Positions 35,229 through 45,082 are shown, counted from the first letter of the stretch. The stretch is 64,000 nucleotides of DNA from Rhizobium mesosinicum (GCF_019511345.1 NZ_JAEUAK010000003.1:1-64000), one strand, 5' to 3'. Made by a program: numbers and translations. Notes: generated from the letters alone by a model not told the origin.

Positions 35229-35678
35229 ATGACCATCGAGGAACTGAATGCAGAAGACTGCTTCAATGTGCTTCAACAGGCAAGGACCGGGGTGCTGGCA
35301 TGCAGTCACCATGACAGGCCCTACGCAGTGCCTATTCAAATCGCATGTGACGAACGAAGGATCTATGCATTTTCGTTGGAGGGCAAGAAAGTCGAAATCA
35401 TGCGTGCCAATCCCCAAGTTTGTCTGCTCGTGCAGGAAAAGAAGGGACCGAGAGACTGGTACTCTGTCGTCGCCTGCGGGCGGTTTGAAGAACTTCGCGA
35501 TGAGGACGGCGTCGCCGGGGAGATGCATCGCGCCTGGAGTCTGCTGCAGAGGAAGAGCGAGTGGTGGGAACCCGGCGCCATCCGGCCCGAGGGCTGTGGA
35601 GAACGCCCATATAAGCCTGTCTTCTTCGGGATTTGGGTCGAAGAAATCTCAGGCAGACATGGCAAGCAGATCGAATGA
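35229..35678 (+). CDS. Pyridoxamine 5'-phosphate oxidase-like flavin protein
   Basis: The 149-residue split-barrel protein starts at the ATG at 35229 (GGAGG about 10 nt upstream). It has ARTGVLACSHHDRPYAVPIQ, a SLEGKKVEIMRANPQVCLLV core and WYSVVACGRFEEL, typical of FMN-binding PPOX/nitroimidazole-reductase-like proteins. It probably reduces a small substrate with FMN or F420-like cofactor. No box is seen directly upstream. It may be read through from the phosphoribosyltransferase 264 bp away. Confidence 0.85.
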   Translation: MTIEELNAEDCFNVLQQARTGVLACSHHDRPYAVPIQIACDERRIYAFSLEGKKVEIMRANPQVCLLVQEKKGPRDWYSVVACGRFEELRDEDGVAGEMHRAWSLLQRKSEWWEPGAIRPEGCGERPYKPVFFGIWVEEISGRHGKQIE

Positions 35679-35714
35679 CCTCGCAGGTTCAGGTGTCGCC
35701 GCTCATCCACCCGC

Positions 35715-35728
35715 TTGACGCAGATCAA
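35715..35728 (+). promoter_or_regulatory. FNR/FixK-type box
   Basis: TTGACGCAGATCAA lies 232 bp before the first BON-domain gene. It is the most distant of the boxes I assign to a gene apart from 34045. Confidence 0.65.
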
Positions 35729-35959
35729 TGTCTTAAAGCAACTTTCTGGTCTTAGTTTCTCTCATGGCTGGCGCCCACTTAGACCATTATCGGGCGTAAC
35801 GAGATACACCATTAGCGCGCAGCCTCAAGCCGCTACCAGGCTGCTTCGGCAGAAGGCGCGGCTTCGCGCGACACCGGCAAACGGCGAGAACGCATCTCAC
35901 ATGTCATCACGCGATCCTCGCCTTTGCTTTTTCGCGTCCACTCATGAAAGGAGAAAGTC

Positions 35960-36607
35960 ATGGACGATCTGACGCTGAGACAGAACATCCTCGATGAACT
36001 GGAATTCGAACCGAGTATTGATGCTGCCAATATTGGCGTAGCCGTTGATGACGGCGTCGTGACATTGACCGGCCACGTCAGTTCCTATCTTGAAAAGGAA
36101 ACCGCAGAAGGGGTCGTGAGGCGGGTAAAAGGGGTACGCGCCATTGCGGAGGAGATTGGCGTGCGGATTGCCGGTACCTACGAAACCGAAGACGAGGACA
36201 TCGCCCGCCGTGCCGCCAATACGATCGATTGGAAGGTTTCCATTCCAAGGCAGGCAGTCCAGGTCAAGGTCGAGAATGGATGGCTTACGTTGACGGGCGA
36301 GGTCGAGTGGCAATACCAGAAGGCTGCGGCTTACGATGCCATTCGCGATCTTGCCGGGGTTGTCGGCATTTCCAATAAAATCAAGATAACTCCCCGCCTT
36401 CGAGCAGGTGACGTGAAGAAGCGCATCGAAGATGCCTTCAAACGCGATGCCGTACTTCAATCTCAAGCCATCCAGGTAGAGGTTTCGGGAAGCAGCGTCA
36501 CACTCAAGGGCAAGGTTCATAGCTGGTCGACGCGACGTGCCGCCGAGCATGCCGCATGGTCGGCGCCAGGCGTCCGCAATCTCAACGATCAGATTGCAGT
36601 CGGGTAG
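35960..36607 (+). CDS. Triple BON-domain protein (paralogue 1)
   Basis: The 215-residue protein has three BON domains: about 1-75 (GVVTLTGHVSSYLEKETAE), 75-150 (GWLTLTGEVEWQYQKAAAYD) and 150-215 (SSVTLKGKVHSWSTRRAAEH). It has no signal peptide, so it acts in the cytoplasm or under an unusual export route. BON domains bind phospholipid or other ligands (OsmY, Kbp). A GAAAGGAG site precedes the ATG. A close paralogue of the same length lies at 55199-55846. Confidence 0.9.
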   Translation: MDDLTLRQNILDELEFEPSIDAANIGVAVDDGVVTLTGHVSSYLEKETAEGVVRRVKGVRAIAEEIGVRIAGTYETEDEDIARRAANTIDWKVSIPRQAVQVKVENGWLTLTGEVEWQYQKAAAYDAIRDLAGVVGISNKIKITPRLRAGDVKKRIEDAFKRDAVLQSQAIQVEVSGSSVTLKGKVHSWSTRRAAEHAAWSAPGVRNLNDQIAVG

Positions 36608-36783
36608 TACCGCGATCGCGGCCCTCTATTCCGCCGTCGAGCTGCCGGAGACCTTTCTCCACCACGCTTGCGGGGCGAGTTCCTGATGTCCTGCCGCCCT
36701 CCCGGCGGCGGGACTTGTCAGGCGATTACGCATTGAAGTTGCTGTGATCCAGCCACGGTTCCAGCCGCGCATGTGATCGGTCG

Positions 36784-36966
36784 CTAACCGCGACTGCGAT
36801 CGTCAATCGTCGACCGTTGCAACGGTAGGTCCGGCTGGCCCCGGATCATTGGTTTCAGCAGCAAAATGCTGAAGACCGTGGCGATCATCAGTAACACTAC
36901 GATCAGGACAAGATGGTCGACGATCAACCAGCGCAGCCAGCGCCCCGCTTGCTCGGAATTTGTCAT
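36784..36966 (-). CDS. Small single-pass membrane protein
   Basis: The 60-residue protein starts at ATG 36966 (GGAG site about 10 nt upstream). It has one long hydrophobic segment ([20 protein letters not shown]) between charged ends, and proline/arginine-rich C-terminal residues. No family is recognised. It is divergent from groEL; the box at 37117 lies 151 bp before its start. Confidence 0.6.
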   Translation of the reverse strand: MTNSEQAGRWLRWLIVDHLVLIVVLLMIATVFSILLLKPMIRGQPDLPLQRSTIDDRSRG

Positions 36967-37116
36967 TGGACGTTCTCCAGAGGCAGGAATGCAGGTCCTG
37001 GTGAATGTATCGATCGCTCGTCCGTCCCTGCCTCGCGAAGAAAAGATTATCGCGACTCGCGTGACGCAGCATTGCGCGAAGTCAAAAGCGAGCCGGTCCT
37101 TAAAGCAAACCAATTG

Positions 37117-37130
37117 TTGATGTTGGTCAA
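37117..37130 (+). promoter_or_regulatory. FNR/FixK-type box
   Basis: TTGATGTTGGTCAA lies 80 bp before the groEL start, and 151 bp before the small membrane-protein gene on the other strand. Confidence 0.7.
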
Positions 37131-37209
37131 CGCGGCTGCCCGAGCTCTATGCCTATCATCGCCAACAAGCCGAAAGCATTTGCGTTTGGTTTTATTTGGG
37201 AGATGGAAG

Positions 37210-38829
37210 ATGGTGCATAAACAGGTTCTTTTTCATTCCGAAGCCAGAGGGAAGGTTCTTCAGGGGGCGAGCAAGCTCGCAGATGCGGTTCGCATCACTC
37301 TTGGGCCGCGATCGAAGTCGGTTCTGATCGAGAAGAAGTGGGGCGCGCCCATCGTGTGTAATGACGGCGTGACGATCGCCAAGGAATTCGATCTCAAGGA
37401 CGCTGAGGAAAATCTGGGCGCCCGCATGCTGCGAGCCGCCGCGGAAAAGACAGGCGAGGTTGTCGGCGACGGAACGAGCACGTCGACACTATTGGCACAT
37501 GCGATCTTGGCGGACGGCCATCGTAACGTCGTAGCTGGCGCAAGCGCCATCGATATCAAACGCGGCCTTGATCGCGCCGTTCTACGTGCTGTCGAGGCGT
37601 TGCGATCGATATCGAAACCAGTGACTTCCGATAAGGAAAGGCAGCAGGTCGCCTCTATTTCCGCCCATAATGATGAGGCGATCGGCAAGCTGGTCGCCGA
37701 GGCCATGGCAAAGGTCGGCAAGGAAGGCGTCATCACCGTCGAGGAGTCCAAGACGATGGAGACACGTCTCGACGTGGTCGAGGGGACACAGTTCGATCGC
37801 GGTTATATCTCAGCCTATTTTGCAACCGATGCCGAGAAGATGGAGTGCGTCCTGGAGGACGCAAGGGTGCTGATCTTTGACCGAAAGATCTCCGCATTGG
37901 GCGATCTTGTCGCATTACTTGAGCAGATTGCCAAATCAGGCAAGCCATTGCTCGTGATCGCCGAGGACGTGGAAGGTGAAGCGCTTGCAACCCTCATCGT
38001 CAATCAACTGCGCGGCACATTCCGCAACTGCGCCGTCAAGGCTCCGGGCTTCGGCGACCGTCGCAAAGCCATGCTGCAGGATTTGGCGATCCTGACCGGG
38101 GCGCAGCTCATTTCCGAGGATCTCGGTTTCAAGCTCGACAAAGTGACGGTGGACCAACTTGGCACAGCGTCGCGTATCGTCGTCGATAAGGACACGACGA
38201 CAATTGTCGGTGGCGGCGGGTCCCAACAGGCGATCAAAGGGCGGGCTGAGCAAATCCGCAAGGAAATCGAGACGACGACAAGCGACTACGATAAGGAAAA
38301 GCTGCAGGAGCGGCTTGCCAAATTGTCGGGTGGTGTAGCGGTCATCCGCGTCGGTGCACTTGCCGAAGCCGAGGTGAAGGCCAAGAAGGAAGCTCTCGAC
38401 GATGCGATCAATGCCACAAAAGCCGCGGTCGATGAAGGCATCGTTCCTGGCGGGGGGCTGGCATTGCTTCGCTGCGTAAGGGCGGTCGTCGGAGAGGAAG
38501 ACCTCTGCGAAGGCGACGAGCGCACCGGTGTACAAATCCTCAAACGCGCCCTCGAAGTACCGGCCAGGCAGATCGCCGAGAATTCGGCGGTCGACGGCGG
38601 CGTCGTCGTCGCCAAGATGCTGGAATCGGACGGCGCGATTGGTTTCGATGCGGCCCGCAATCGTTACGTCGATCTTCTTGAGGAGGGGATCATCGATCCG
38701 ACCAAAGTGGTGCGGGTCGCATTGGAAAATGCGGTTTCAGTTGCCAGCATACTGCTCCTGTCGGAGGCGACGATGACCGAAATTCCGGAGCCCGTCCAGC
38801 AACCGGCTTCCCCGCGTATGGAGATCTAG
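37210..38829 (+). CDS. groEL: GroEL-type chaperonin, stress-island paralogue
   Basis: The 539-residue chaperonin has the ATP-binding [23 protein letters not shown] and [10 protein letters not shown] motifs. The start is the ATG at 37210; longer in-frame starts upstream run through the box. It lacks the Gly-Gly-Met tail of housekeeping GroEL (it ends [10 protein letters not shown]). No groES gene adjoins it, so it must use a co-chaperonin encoded elsewhere or work without one. Rhizobia commonly carry several groEL copies, some under symbiotic or oxygen control. Confidence 0.95.
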   Translation: MVHKQVLFHSEARGKVLQGASKLADAVRITLGPRSKSVLIEKKWGAPIVCNDGVTIAKEFDLKDAEENLGARMLRAAAEKTGEVVGDGTSTSTLLAHAILADGHRNVVAGASAIDIKRGLDRAVLRAVEALRSISKPVTSDKERQQVASISAHNDEAIGKLVAEAMAKVGKEGVITVEESKTMETRLDVVEGTQFDRGYISAYFATDAEKMECVLEDARVLIFDRKISALGDLVALLEQIAKSGKPLLVIAEDVEGEALATLIVNQLRGTFRNCAVKAPGFGDRRKAMLQDLAILTGAQLISEDLGFKLDKVTVDQLGTASRIVVDKDTTTIVGGGGSQQAIKGRAEQIRKEIETTTSDYDKEKLQERLAKLSGGVAVIRVGALAEAEVKAKKEALDDAINATKAAVDEGIVPGGGLALLRCVRAVVGEEDLCEGDERTGVQILKRALEVPARQIAENSAVDGGVVVAKMLESDGAIGFDAARNRYVDLLEEGIIDPTKVVRVALENAVSVASILLLSEATMTEIPEPVQQPASPRMEI

Positions 38830-38861
38830 AACGGGTAAGCAACGCGCCCTGTCAGCTGATT

Positions 38862-39818
38862 TCAGGAAATTGCCAGGGCAGCACCGCGCAGCGCGAGATT
38901 TGTCGCCGTGACGAGATAAACCGGGACGTTGCGGGTAAAGCCGTCGGGACCGCCGGCGGCCGAAAAGGATTCGACGAAAGCCTCGCTCCTCAGGATTTCG
39001 CGCAATTCGATTGCCAGGCTCCCGCTGAGATAGATCCCGCCTTCTGCGCCATATGCCGCGGCAAGATCACCGGCAAAGCGTGCGAGCCAATTTGCGAAAT
39101 GCCGAAGCGCATCATGCGCGATTGGATCTGGCTCTGCAGACAAGGCAGCCCGAGCAATATCGAATGCGCTCCAACTCGGGGCATCAAGACCGGAACGAAG
39201 TCGTAATGCATCGTAAAGAGCCGTCAGTCCCGTCGATGTGAGCACTCTCTTCAGCGCAATCCTGCCAGTGCCATGCCGCATCGCCTGGGCGAGCAAGAGT
39301 TCCTCGTCGCTATCGGCGCCGAACGACATCTCGCCGGCGCGGCCGCGCAAAACAGTCCATCCCTGCTGGTTTGGAGCGACCATGGCGGCTTCGAGATCCC
39401 GGTCGAGCAATACGACACCCTTCGGGCCGCTTTGCGGGGATGGGCCGGTAAGCTTTTCGAACTCATGCAAAGGCAGCGTAGGCACGCAGGAGCTGACCGC
39501 ATCGATGTCGCGCATCAGCCTGACGATGGGAATGGCGAAGGCGTTCTGCAATTCTTTTGCGGAAAACGTCCACGAGAGATGGGAAGTGCGCGCCTGGTTG
39601 TCAGCGACGTCACCGGCCACGGCCAGACTGATCTTGCCTGGCTGCCCGGGCAGCGATTTGAAATAAGCATCGAGCGCAAGCTCTATCGAGTCGAAATCGC
39701 TCGTTTTGAAATTGACGTAGTGATCGATCACCAATTCATCGATATCGGCCACGGCAAAGCGCAAGTGGCCTGCACCGATCTCGCCAACGACGGCGTGACG
39801 GTCTGACAACATCTGCAT
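38862..39818 (-). CDS. Glucokinase-family protein with degenerate active site
   Basis: The 318-residue protein follows the Glk fold. The phosphate loop is VGEIGAGHLRFAV instead of DIGGTNxRxAL. The NDF motif reads RDI, so the base Asp is kept but the sugar-binding Asn is lost. The GPGTGLG region reads DRDLEAA. The EGGHxD sugar motif reads RAGEMS, and the later VER is LKR. Only the C-terminal GGIYLSGSL segment looks canonical. It is probably not a glucokinase and may act as a regulator or binding protein. A box lies 61 bp upstream, shared with ppsA. Confidence 0.8.
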   Translation of the reverse strand: MQMLSDRHAVVGEIGAGHLRFAVADIDELVIDHYVNFKTSDFDSIELALDAYFKSLPGQPGKISLAVAGDVADNQARTSHLSWTFSAKELQNAFAIPIVRLMRDIDAVSSCVPTLPLHEFEKLTGPSPQSGPKGVVLLDRDLEAAMVAPNQQGWTVLRGRAGEMSFGADSDEELLLAQAMRHGTGRIALKRVLTSTGLTALYDALRLRSGLDAPSWSAFDIARAALSAEPDPIAHDALRHFANWLARFAGDLAAAYGAEGGIYLSGSLAIELREILRSEAFVESFSAAGGPDGFTRNVPVYLVTATNLALRGAALAIS

Positions 39819-39878
39819 GGCTCCACCTCATATGTTTGCTCATTGTTATTAATCTGGCGCATCTGGCGAGACCCGACC

Positions 39879-39892
39879 TTGATCCTCATCAA
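39879..39892. promoter_or_regulatory. FNR/FixK-type box
   Basis: TTGATCCTCATCAA is a perfect TTGAT-N4-ATCAA palindrome between divergent genes. It is 61 bp from the glucokinase-like start and 72 bp from the ppsA start. Confidence 0.8.
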
Positions 39893-39963
39893 AGCCGCAC
39901 AAAAGGATCTCCAATAGAGTTGATGCGACTGGATTTCGACACTCGTATTGCAAGGAGCGTCTC

Positions 39964-42378
39964 ATGAACGGCACGACGGAGCAGATCGTTTGGTTCGAAA
40001 ACGTGCGGCGCGACAACGTCGCTGAAGTCGGAGGCAAGAACGCGTCGCTCGGAGAGTTGATCCAGAACCTGACGCCGAAGGGGATTGCGGTTCCACCGGG
40101 TTTTGCCACGACCTCCGCTGCCTACTGGCACTATCTTGACTCCAACGATATCAAAGGTCGCATCGCCTCCTTAATCGCCGAGTGGCAGGCAGGCAAGGCA
40201 GGTCTGGCCGAGACCGGCACTGCGATCCGTACACTTTTTCTGCACGCAGATTGGCCCGATGAGCTGTCGGACGCCGTCCGAAAGGCCTATGCCGAGCTTT
40301 CAGCGCGCGTCGGAAGCGGCAACCTCGCAGTGGCGGTGCGTTCCAGCGCAACGGCGGAAGACCTTGCGGATGCGAGTTTTGCCGGACAGCAGGAGACGTT
40401 CCTCAACGTCAGGGACGAGAAGGCTCTTTTGAATGCCTGCCGCCAATGTTACGCCTCGCTTTTCACCGACAGAGCGATCGCTTATCGGCAGGCAAAAGGC
40501 TTTGATCACCTGAAGGTCGCCTTGTCGATCGGCGTCCAGCAGATGGTCCGCTCCGACCTTGGCAGTTCCGGTGTGATGTTTTCCATTGATACGGAGACAG
40601 GCTTTGACAAAGTCGTAGTGATCAATGCCGCCTGGGGGCTTGGCGAGAATGTCGTCAAGGGCACTGTGGATCCAGACGAGTATCAGGTTTTCAAGCCGCT
40701 GCTGAAGAACACGTCGTTGCGCCCCATCATCGCGCGCAAACGCGGTGGCAAGGAAAAGAAGATGGTCTACGGGTCGACATGCGAACCGACCCGCAACGTG
40801 CCGACGTCCAAGTTCGAACGCGCATCCTTCGTACTTGATGACGACGCCGTCGTCACTCTGGCGCGTTGGGCTGTACTCATCGAAGATCATTACGGCTGCC
40901 CGATGGACATCGAGTGGGCCAGAGACGGCGAGACCGGCAAATTTTTCATTGTCCAGGCCCGTCCGGAAACGGTGCAGTCTGCCCGCAAATTGAGCGAACT
41001 CAAAAACTATGTCGTCAAACGCAAGGGCAACATGCTTCTTGCCGGGCTGGCAATCGGCGACGCCGTCTTGTCCGGCCGCGTCTGTCTGATCGAGACAACC
41101 AAGGACATCGACACGTTCGTCGACGGATCTATATTGGTAACGGCAACGACGGACCCAGACTGGATGCCCGTTATGAAGCGGGCAGCGGCAATCGTTACCG
41201 ACCACGGCGGGCGCACGTCGCACGCGGCAATCGTCAGTCGCGAACTCGGCCTGCCGGCGGTCGTCGGAACCGGTAACGCGACGCAAATACTCCATACAGG
41301 CGGGGAAATAACCGTTTCCTGCGCAGAAGGCGACGAGGGTTTCATCTATGATGGCTCCGCAGACTATGAGGTCGAAACGGTCGACGTCACAGAGCTGCCG
41401 ACGACCCGCACCGAGATCATGTTGAACCTCGCCAATCCCGCGGCCGCTTTTCGATGGTGGCGGCTTCCTTGTGACGGTATCGGGCTTGCCCGCATGGAAT
41501 TCGTCATCGGCAATGCCATCCGCATCCACCCGATGGCGTTAGCCCATCTCGACAGCCTGAAGGATGCAGACGCCAAACATCAGATCGAGGAACTGACGGC
41601 AGGCTACGACGTCAAGGCAGACTTTTTCGTTGATCATCTCGCCTGCGGCCTGGCGCGCCTTGCTGCTGTTGTCTATCCGAAGCCTGCGATCGTCCGGCTC
41701 AGCGACTTCAAGACGAATGAATATGCCAAGCTCGTCGGCGGTCGGGAATTCGAGCCGAGCGAGGAAAATCCGATGCTCGGCTTCAGAGGTGCCTCCCGCT
41801 ATTACTCACCGCGCTACCGTGACGGCTTTGCCCTGGAATGCCGCGCCATCGGCAAGTTAAGAGGCGAACTCGGCTTTGATAATGTCATCGTCATGGTACC
41901 GTTTTGCCGCTCGGTGGAAGAGGCTCAAAAGGTCCTGAAGGTGATGGCAGAGAATGGCCTTGCGCGCGGTCAAGACGGGCTGAAGGTCTATGTGATGTGC
42001 GAAATTCCCTCCAACGTTATACTGGCAAAGGAATTCGCTGACCATTTCGATGGATTTTCCATCGGCTCGAATGATCTCACGCAACTCACCCTCGGCGTCG
42101 ATCGCGATGCGGGCGAACTTTCCGACCTTTTTGACGAACAGGACCCGGCCGTGAAGTGGATGATCTCGCATGTCATCGCCGAAGCGGGCAGGTCCGGCGC
42201 CAAGATCGGCATTTGCGGTCAGGCGCCAAGCGATCATCCTGACTTCGCAAGCTTTCTGGTCGACTGCGGCATCGACAGCATCTCCGTCAGCCCTGATAGT
42301 TTCGTGACGGTCAAGAGGAAGGTTGCGGAGGCGGAACAACGGAAGGATGAAGCGGGGATGTCGCAGCACACTGCTTGA
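39964..42378 (+). CDS. ppsA: Phosphoenolpyruvate synthase (pyruvate, water dikinase)
   Basis: The 804-residue enzyme converts pyruvate + ATP to PEP + AMP + Pi. The N-terminal ATP-grasp domain (GGKNASLGELI, VAVRSSATAEDLADASFAGQ) is followed by the phosphohistidine domain (TDHGGRTSHAAIVSRELGLP) and the C-terminal PEP/pyruvate barrel (GSNDLTQLTLGVDRD, with CGQAPSD near the end). The length is normal for PpsA. It runs opposite to the glucokinase-like gene from a shared box. A chaB gene follows 26 bp later. Confidence 0.95.
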   Translation: MNGTTEQIVWFENVRRDNVAEVGGKNASLGELIQNLTPKGIAVPPGFATTSAAYWHYLDSNDIKGRIASLIAEWQAGKAGLAETGTAIRTLFLHADWPDELSDAVRKAYAELSARVGSGNLAVAVRSSATAEDLADASFAGQQETFLNVRDEKALLNACRQCYASLFTDRAIAYRQAKGFDHLKVALSIGVQQMVRSDLGSSGVMFSIDTETGFDKVVVINAAWGLGENVVKGTVDPDEYQVFKPLLKNTSLRPIIARKRGGKEKKMVYGSTCEPTRNVPTSKFERASFVLDDDAVVTLARWAVLIEDHYGCPMDIEWARDGETGKFFIVQARPETVQSARKLSELKNYVVKRKGNMLLAGLAIGDAVLSGRVCLIETTKDIDTFVDGSILVTATTDPDWMPVMKRAAAIVTDHGGRTSHAAIVSRELGLPAVVGTGNATQILHTGGEITVSCAEGDEGFIYDGSADYEVETVDVTELPTTRTEIMLNLANPAAAFRWWRLPCDGIGLARMEFVIGNAIRIHPMALAHLDSLKDADAKHQIEELTAGYDVKADFFVDHLACGLARLAAVVYPKPAIVRLSDFKTNEYAKLVGGREFEPSEENPMLGFRGASRYYSPRYRDGFALECRAIGKLRGELGFDNVIVMVPFCRSVEEAQKVLKVMAENGLARGQDGLKVYVMCEIPSNVILAKEFADHFDGFSIGSNDLTQLTLGVDRDAGELSDLFDEQDPAVKWMISHVIAEAGRSGAKIGICGQAPSDHPDFASFLVDCGIDSISVSPDSFVTVKRKVAEAEQRKDEAGMSQHTA

Positions 42379-42404
42379 TTTGGAGAGAAGCGAGGCACGC
42401 CACC

Positions 42405-42611
42405 ATGCCTTACATCGACAACAGCGACTTGCCTGCCTCGGTGCTCGCTTCTTTGCCGGATCACGCTCAGGACATCTATCGTCAGGCTTTTAACCATGCC
42501 TTCGACGCCCATAAAGACGATCCTCGCCAGGAGGAGGTGTCCCATAGGATCGCCTGGGCTGCGGTGAAACGGTCCTATGTCAAGATTGGCGGCCATTGGG
42601 TTGCCCGTTGA
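42405..42611 (+). CDS. chaB: ChaB-family protein
   Basis: The 68-residue protein has the ChaB signature (SDLPASVLASLPDHAQDIYR and RIAWAAVKRSYVK). The start is the ATG at 42405. It sits 26 bp after ppsA and is probably co-transcribed. ChaB was linked to cation transport regulation in E. coli but its role is unclear. It is common in rhizobial stress islands. Confidence 0.85.
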   Translation: MPYIDNSDLPASVLASLPDHAQDIYRQAFNHAFDAHKDDPRQEEVSHRIAWAAVKRSYVKIGGHWVAR

Positions 42612-42692
42612 CGGCAATTTCAAATGCCGGGCATCTGAGACTATGTCGCCTCATAAGGCGGGTTTGCGACAGCGATACGGGTAATGCGGCCT

Positions 42693-42719
42693 CTCGCCAA
42701 CCAGACGGTCACTGGCGAG
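42693..42719. terminator. Possible bidirectional terminator
   Basis: CTCGCCA and TGGCGAG form a 7-bp inverted repeat with a 13-nt loop, between the convergent chaB and MBL-fold genes. The position fits a terminator; there is no T-run. Confidence 0.35.
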
Positions 42720-42770
42720 AAAGGGTTCGACGCCAGTTACGATCAACTGCGGATATAAAGGATAGGCCGG

Positions 42771-44387
42771 TCATCGACCTCGCTCTTGAAGTTCGTCGAC
42801 GGCATTTCTGACTTTCCGCAAAATGACACCGCGCGCTTTCTCGTCAGCGGCTTTGTCCAATCTCTCTTCGAGGTCCAGGATCAGGGACTGATAATCGTTG
42901 TGCCAGTCCTTGCGACCGGTCTGGAACGCTTCCAGCCGGGGTGGCGCCTCAGGAGCGCGGGTTTCCACTGCGCCCTCGGTAGAAAGCTCGTAGGTTGCGT
43001 CCAGGGTCGGCTTGACGATGGAAAGATCAGGCCGCGCCGCCAGGAGACGGGTTTCCAGCCCCGCCACGGCCGGCAGCTCGCCATGCACGAGAAACAGGGT
43101 CCGTCTTACAGGTAGGCGCGCAGCGACCCAGGCTGTCAGTTCCGTTGCGTCGGCGTGTCCGCTATAGACGTCGAGCGTGCGGATATTTGCTCTAACGATG
43201 ATTTCGTCGCCCTGGATGCGCACGGTAGACGCCCCATCCTGCAGAAGGCGTCCGAGCGTACCGGTTGCCTGATAGCCAACCAGCAATACAGTTGCCTCCT
43301 CCCGCCAAAGCCAGTTCTTCAGACGATGCCGGATACGGCCGGCTTCACACATGCCACTGGCAGCGATGACGATGTGAAATCCGTGGATGTGATCGATCGC
43401 CTTCGATTGTTCGACGCTCTCAGTGAAGCGGACGTTCCTGGACTTCAACGCGCCTAGTAGAAGATCACCGTTTTCAAGCTCGCTGGCATGTCTGCTGAAG
43501 ACCTGCGTTGCGCGCAGTGCAAGAGGAGAATCGATAATGATAGGACAGTTTGGAATCTCGCCCTTATCCATGAGGTGAGACAGGTCGGCCAGAAGCTCCT
43601 GCGTGCGCTCCACCGCGAACGAGGGTATGAGAAGTGCGCCGTCTCGATGGCGCGTGGCACGCTGGACCTCCTCACGTAGCATCTTGCGGCGCCCTTCATC
43701 CGAGGGATCATGACGATCGACGTCGCCATAGGTGCTTTCGCAGACGATATAGTCGAAGGCGGACGGCGCTTCTGGATCGAACTGGAACAGCTTATGGCGT
43801 GGGCCGATGTCTCCTGAAAATAAAAGGCGCTGGCGATCGGAGTGAGAGCCGATTTCAATTTCAATCGAGGCGGAGCCGAGAAGATGTCCGGCATTCCAGA
43901 AACGGAAGCGAAATTCCGGAGACAGTTCCTTCCAAATTTTGAACGGGTGCGCCTGGAACTGCACGAGCGAGGACATGGCGTCAGCAGCGGTGTAGATCGG
44001 ACTTACGGGTTTTCGCCCTCGTCGTTCATTTCGTCGATTGAGCTGCTCGACTTCCATCTCCTGGATATGCCCGGAATCCGGGAGCATGACGGCGCAAAGG
44101 TCCAGTGTGGCTGGCGTACAGTAGATCGGGCCGGAGAACCCGTCTTTCACCAGTTTCGGCAGGAGCCCGCTATGATCTATATGCGCATGGGTTAGAATGA
44201 CGGCATCAAGCTCGGCCGACTGGAACGGAAAGGGGCGATAGTTCAGCTCTTTTTCCGTCTTGGATCCCTGAAACATGCCGCAATCGACGAGAATGCGGCT
44301 TTCGCCGACTTCAAGGAGAAAGCATGAACCGGTCACCGAGCCGGCGGCTCCGTGGAACGTCAGCCTGGGCTTGTCTTTCAGAGACAT
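42771..44387 (-). CDS. Beta-CASP metallo-beta-lactamase RNA-hydrolase-like protein
   Basis: The 538-residue protein has metallo-beta-lactamase motifs: LTHAHIDHSGLLPKLVK, then FWNAGHLLGSASIEIE and SGDIGPRHKLF. A beta-CASP region follows (LLIPSFAVERTQELL, IAASGMCEAGRIRHRL, GYQATGTLGRLL) and an RMMBL end (YSGHADATELTAWV, FLVHGE). The family includes RNA 3'-processing and exo/endonucleases. About 70 C-terminal residues form an additional helix. It lies 72 bp behind a universal-stress gene and is probably in its operon. Confidence 0.9.
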   Translation of the reverse strand: MSLKDKPRLTFHGAAGSVTGSCFLLEVGESRILVDCGMFQGSKTEKELNYRPFPFQSAELDAVILTHAHIDHSGLLPKLVKDGFSGPIYCTPATLDLCAVMLPDSGHIQEMEVEQLNRRNERRGRKPVSPIYTAADAMSSLVQFQAHPFKIWKELSPEFRFRFWNAGHLLGSASIEIEIGSHSDRQRLLFSGDIGPRHKLFQFDPEAPSAFDYIVCESTYGDVDRHDPSDEGRRKMLREEVQRATRHRDGALLIPSFAVERTQELLADLSHLMDKGEIPNCPIIIDSPLALRATQVFSRHASELENGDLLLGALKSRNVRFTESVEQSKAIDHIHGFHIVIAASGMCEAGRIRHRLKNWLWREEATVLLVGYQATGTLGRLLQDGASTVRIQGDEIIVRANIRTLDVYSGHADATELTAWVAARLPVRRTLFLVHGELPAVAGLETRLLAARPDLSIVKPTLDATYELSTEGAVETRAPEAPPRLEAFQTGRKDWHNDYQSLILDLEERLDKAADEKARGVILRKVRNAVDELQERGR

Positions 44388-44458
44388 CTTCCGCTTCCCA
44401 CTAACCTCGCGGTACCCTGCACCGGCCGCTTGATCCTCGGACCCGTTCCGCCAGCTCT

Positions 44459-44902
44459 TTACGATTCACGATAGACGAGAACGGGAAGCTTCGAATTGGC
44501 GAGCACCTTCATCGTCACGCTTCCGATCATGAAAGCCTTGAAGCCCTCCCGACCATGGGAAGCCATTGCGATCAGGTCGCAGTCATTGCTTGCAGCAACT
44601 TCAACGATGGCCTTTGCAGGGTCGCTGCTTTTCATTCGCAGCGCCGAGCAGGTGGTACCGATCGCAGCGGCGACCTCCTCCGCGTCCCGAAGAACCTTGT
44701 CGGCCACGAGGTCTGCATGACGATCGAATTCCGCGCGGGTGTTTTCCAATTGCTCGGCATTGATCGAAAGCACTTTGAAGGGTTCGACCACAGTTAGCAC
44801 CGTGACTTTGGCGCCCATGCCGCGGGCGAACTCCATCGCCTTTTTCACGGCCGCATTCGATAAAGCCGATCCATCTGTCGGAACGAGAAAATGCTTGTAC
44901 AC
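44459..44902 (-). CDS. Universal stress protein (UspA family)
   Basis: The 147-residue protein starts at GTG 44902 with a GGGAGG site 5 nt upstream; longer starts lack it. It has PTDGSALSNAAVKKAME at the N-terminus and the ATP-binding-type C-terminal loop (MASHGREGFKAFMIGSVTMK, GxxG-9x-GS/T). ATP-binding Usp proteins accumulate in stationary and low-oxygen cells. A box lies 55 bp upstream. The MBL-fold gene follows. Confidence 0.9.
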   Translation of the reverse strand: MYKHFLVPTDGSALSNAAVKKAMEFARGMGAKVTVLTVVEPFKVLSINAEQLENTRAEFDRHADLVADKVLRDAEEVAAAIGTTCSALRMKSSDPAKAIVEVAASNDCDLIAMASHGREGFKAFMIGSVTMKVLANSKLPVLVYRES

Positions 44903-44956
44903 GAGAACCTCCCTGGCCATCATTTTTTAATGATACAGCGCTCGTCGCGGGCAACA

Positions 44957-44970
44957 TTGACGCAGGTCAA
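44957..44970 (-). promoter_or_regulatory. FNR/FixK-type box
   Basis: TTGACGCAGGTCAA lies 55 bp before the Usp gene at 44902 (minus strand). Confidence 0.8.
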
Positions 44971-45068
44971 CCCGTACGCGCCAGCATCCCCTCTCGAGAA
45001 ATCCGGCCGCATTCATCTCGATCGACTGCTTATGACGAACCTGTCGCCGGCATCAAGTCCAGTCCGGT

Positions 45069-45082
45069 TTGACCAAGATCAA
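45069..45082 (+). promoter_or_regulatory. FNR/FixK-type box
   Basis: TTGACCAAGATCAA lies 55 bp before the Usp gene at 45137 (plus strand). It forms a pair with the box at 44957 in the same divergent region. Confidence 0.8.

Noticed and set aside
40300..41529. Long minus-strand frame inside ppsA
   Set aside because: It is antisense to highly conserved PEP synthase motifs and has no recognisable family.
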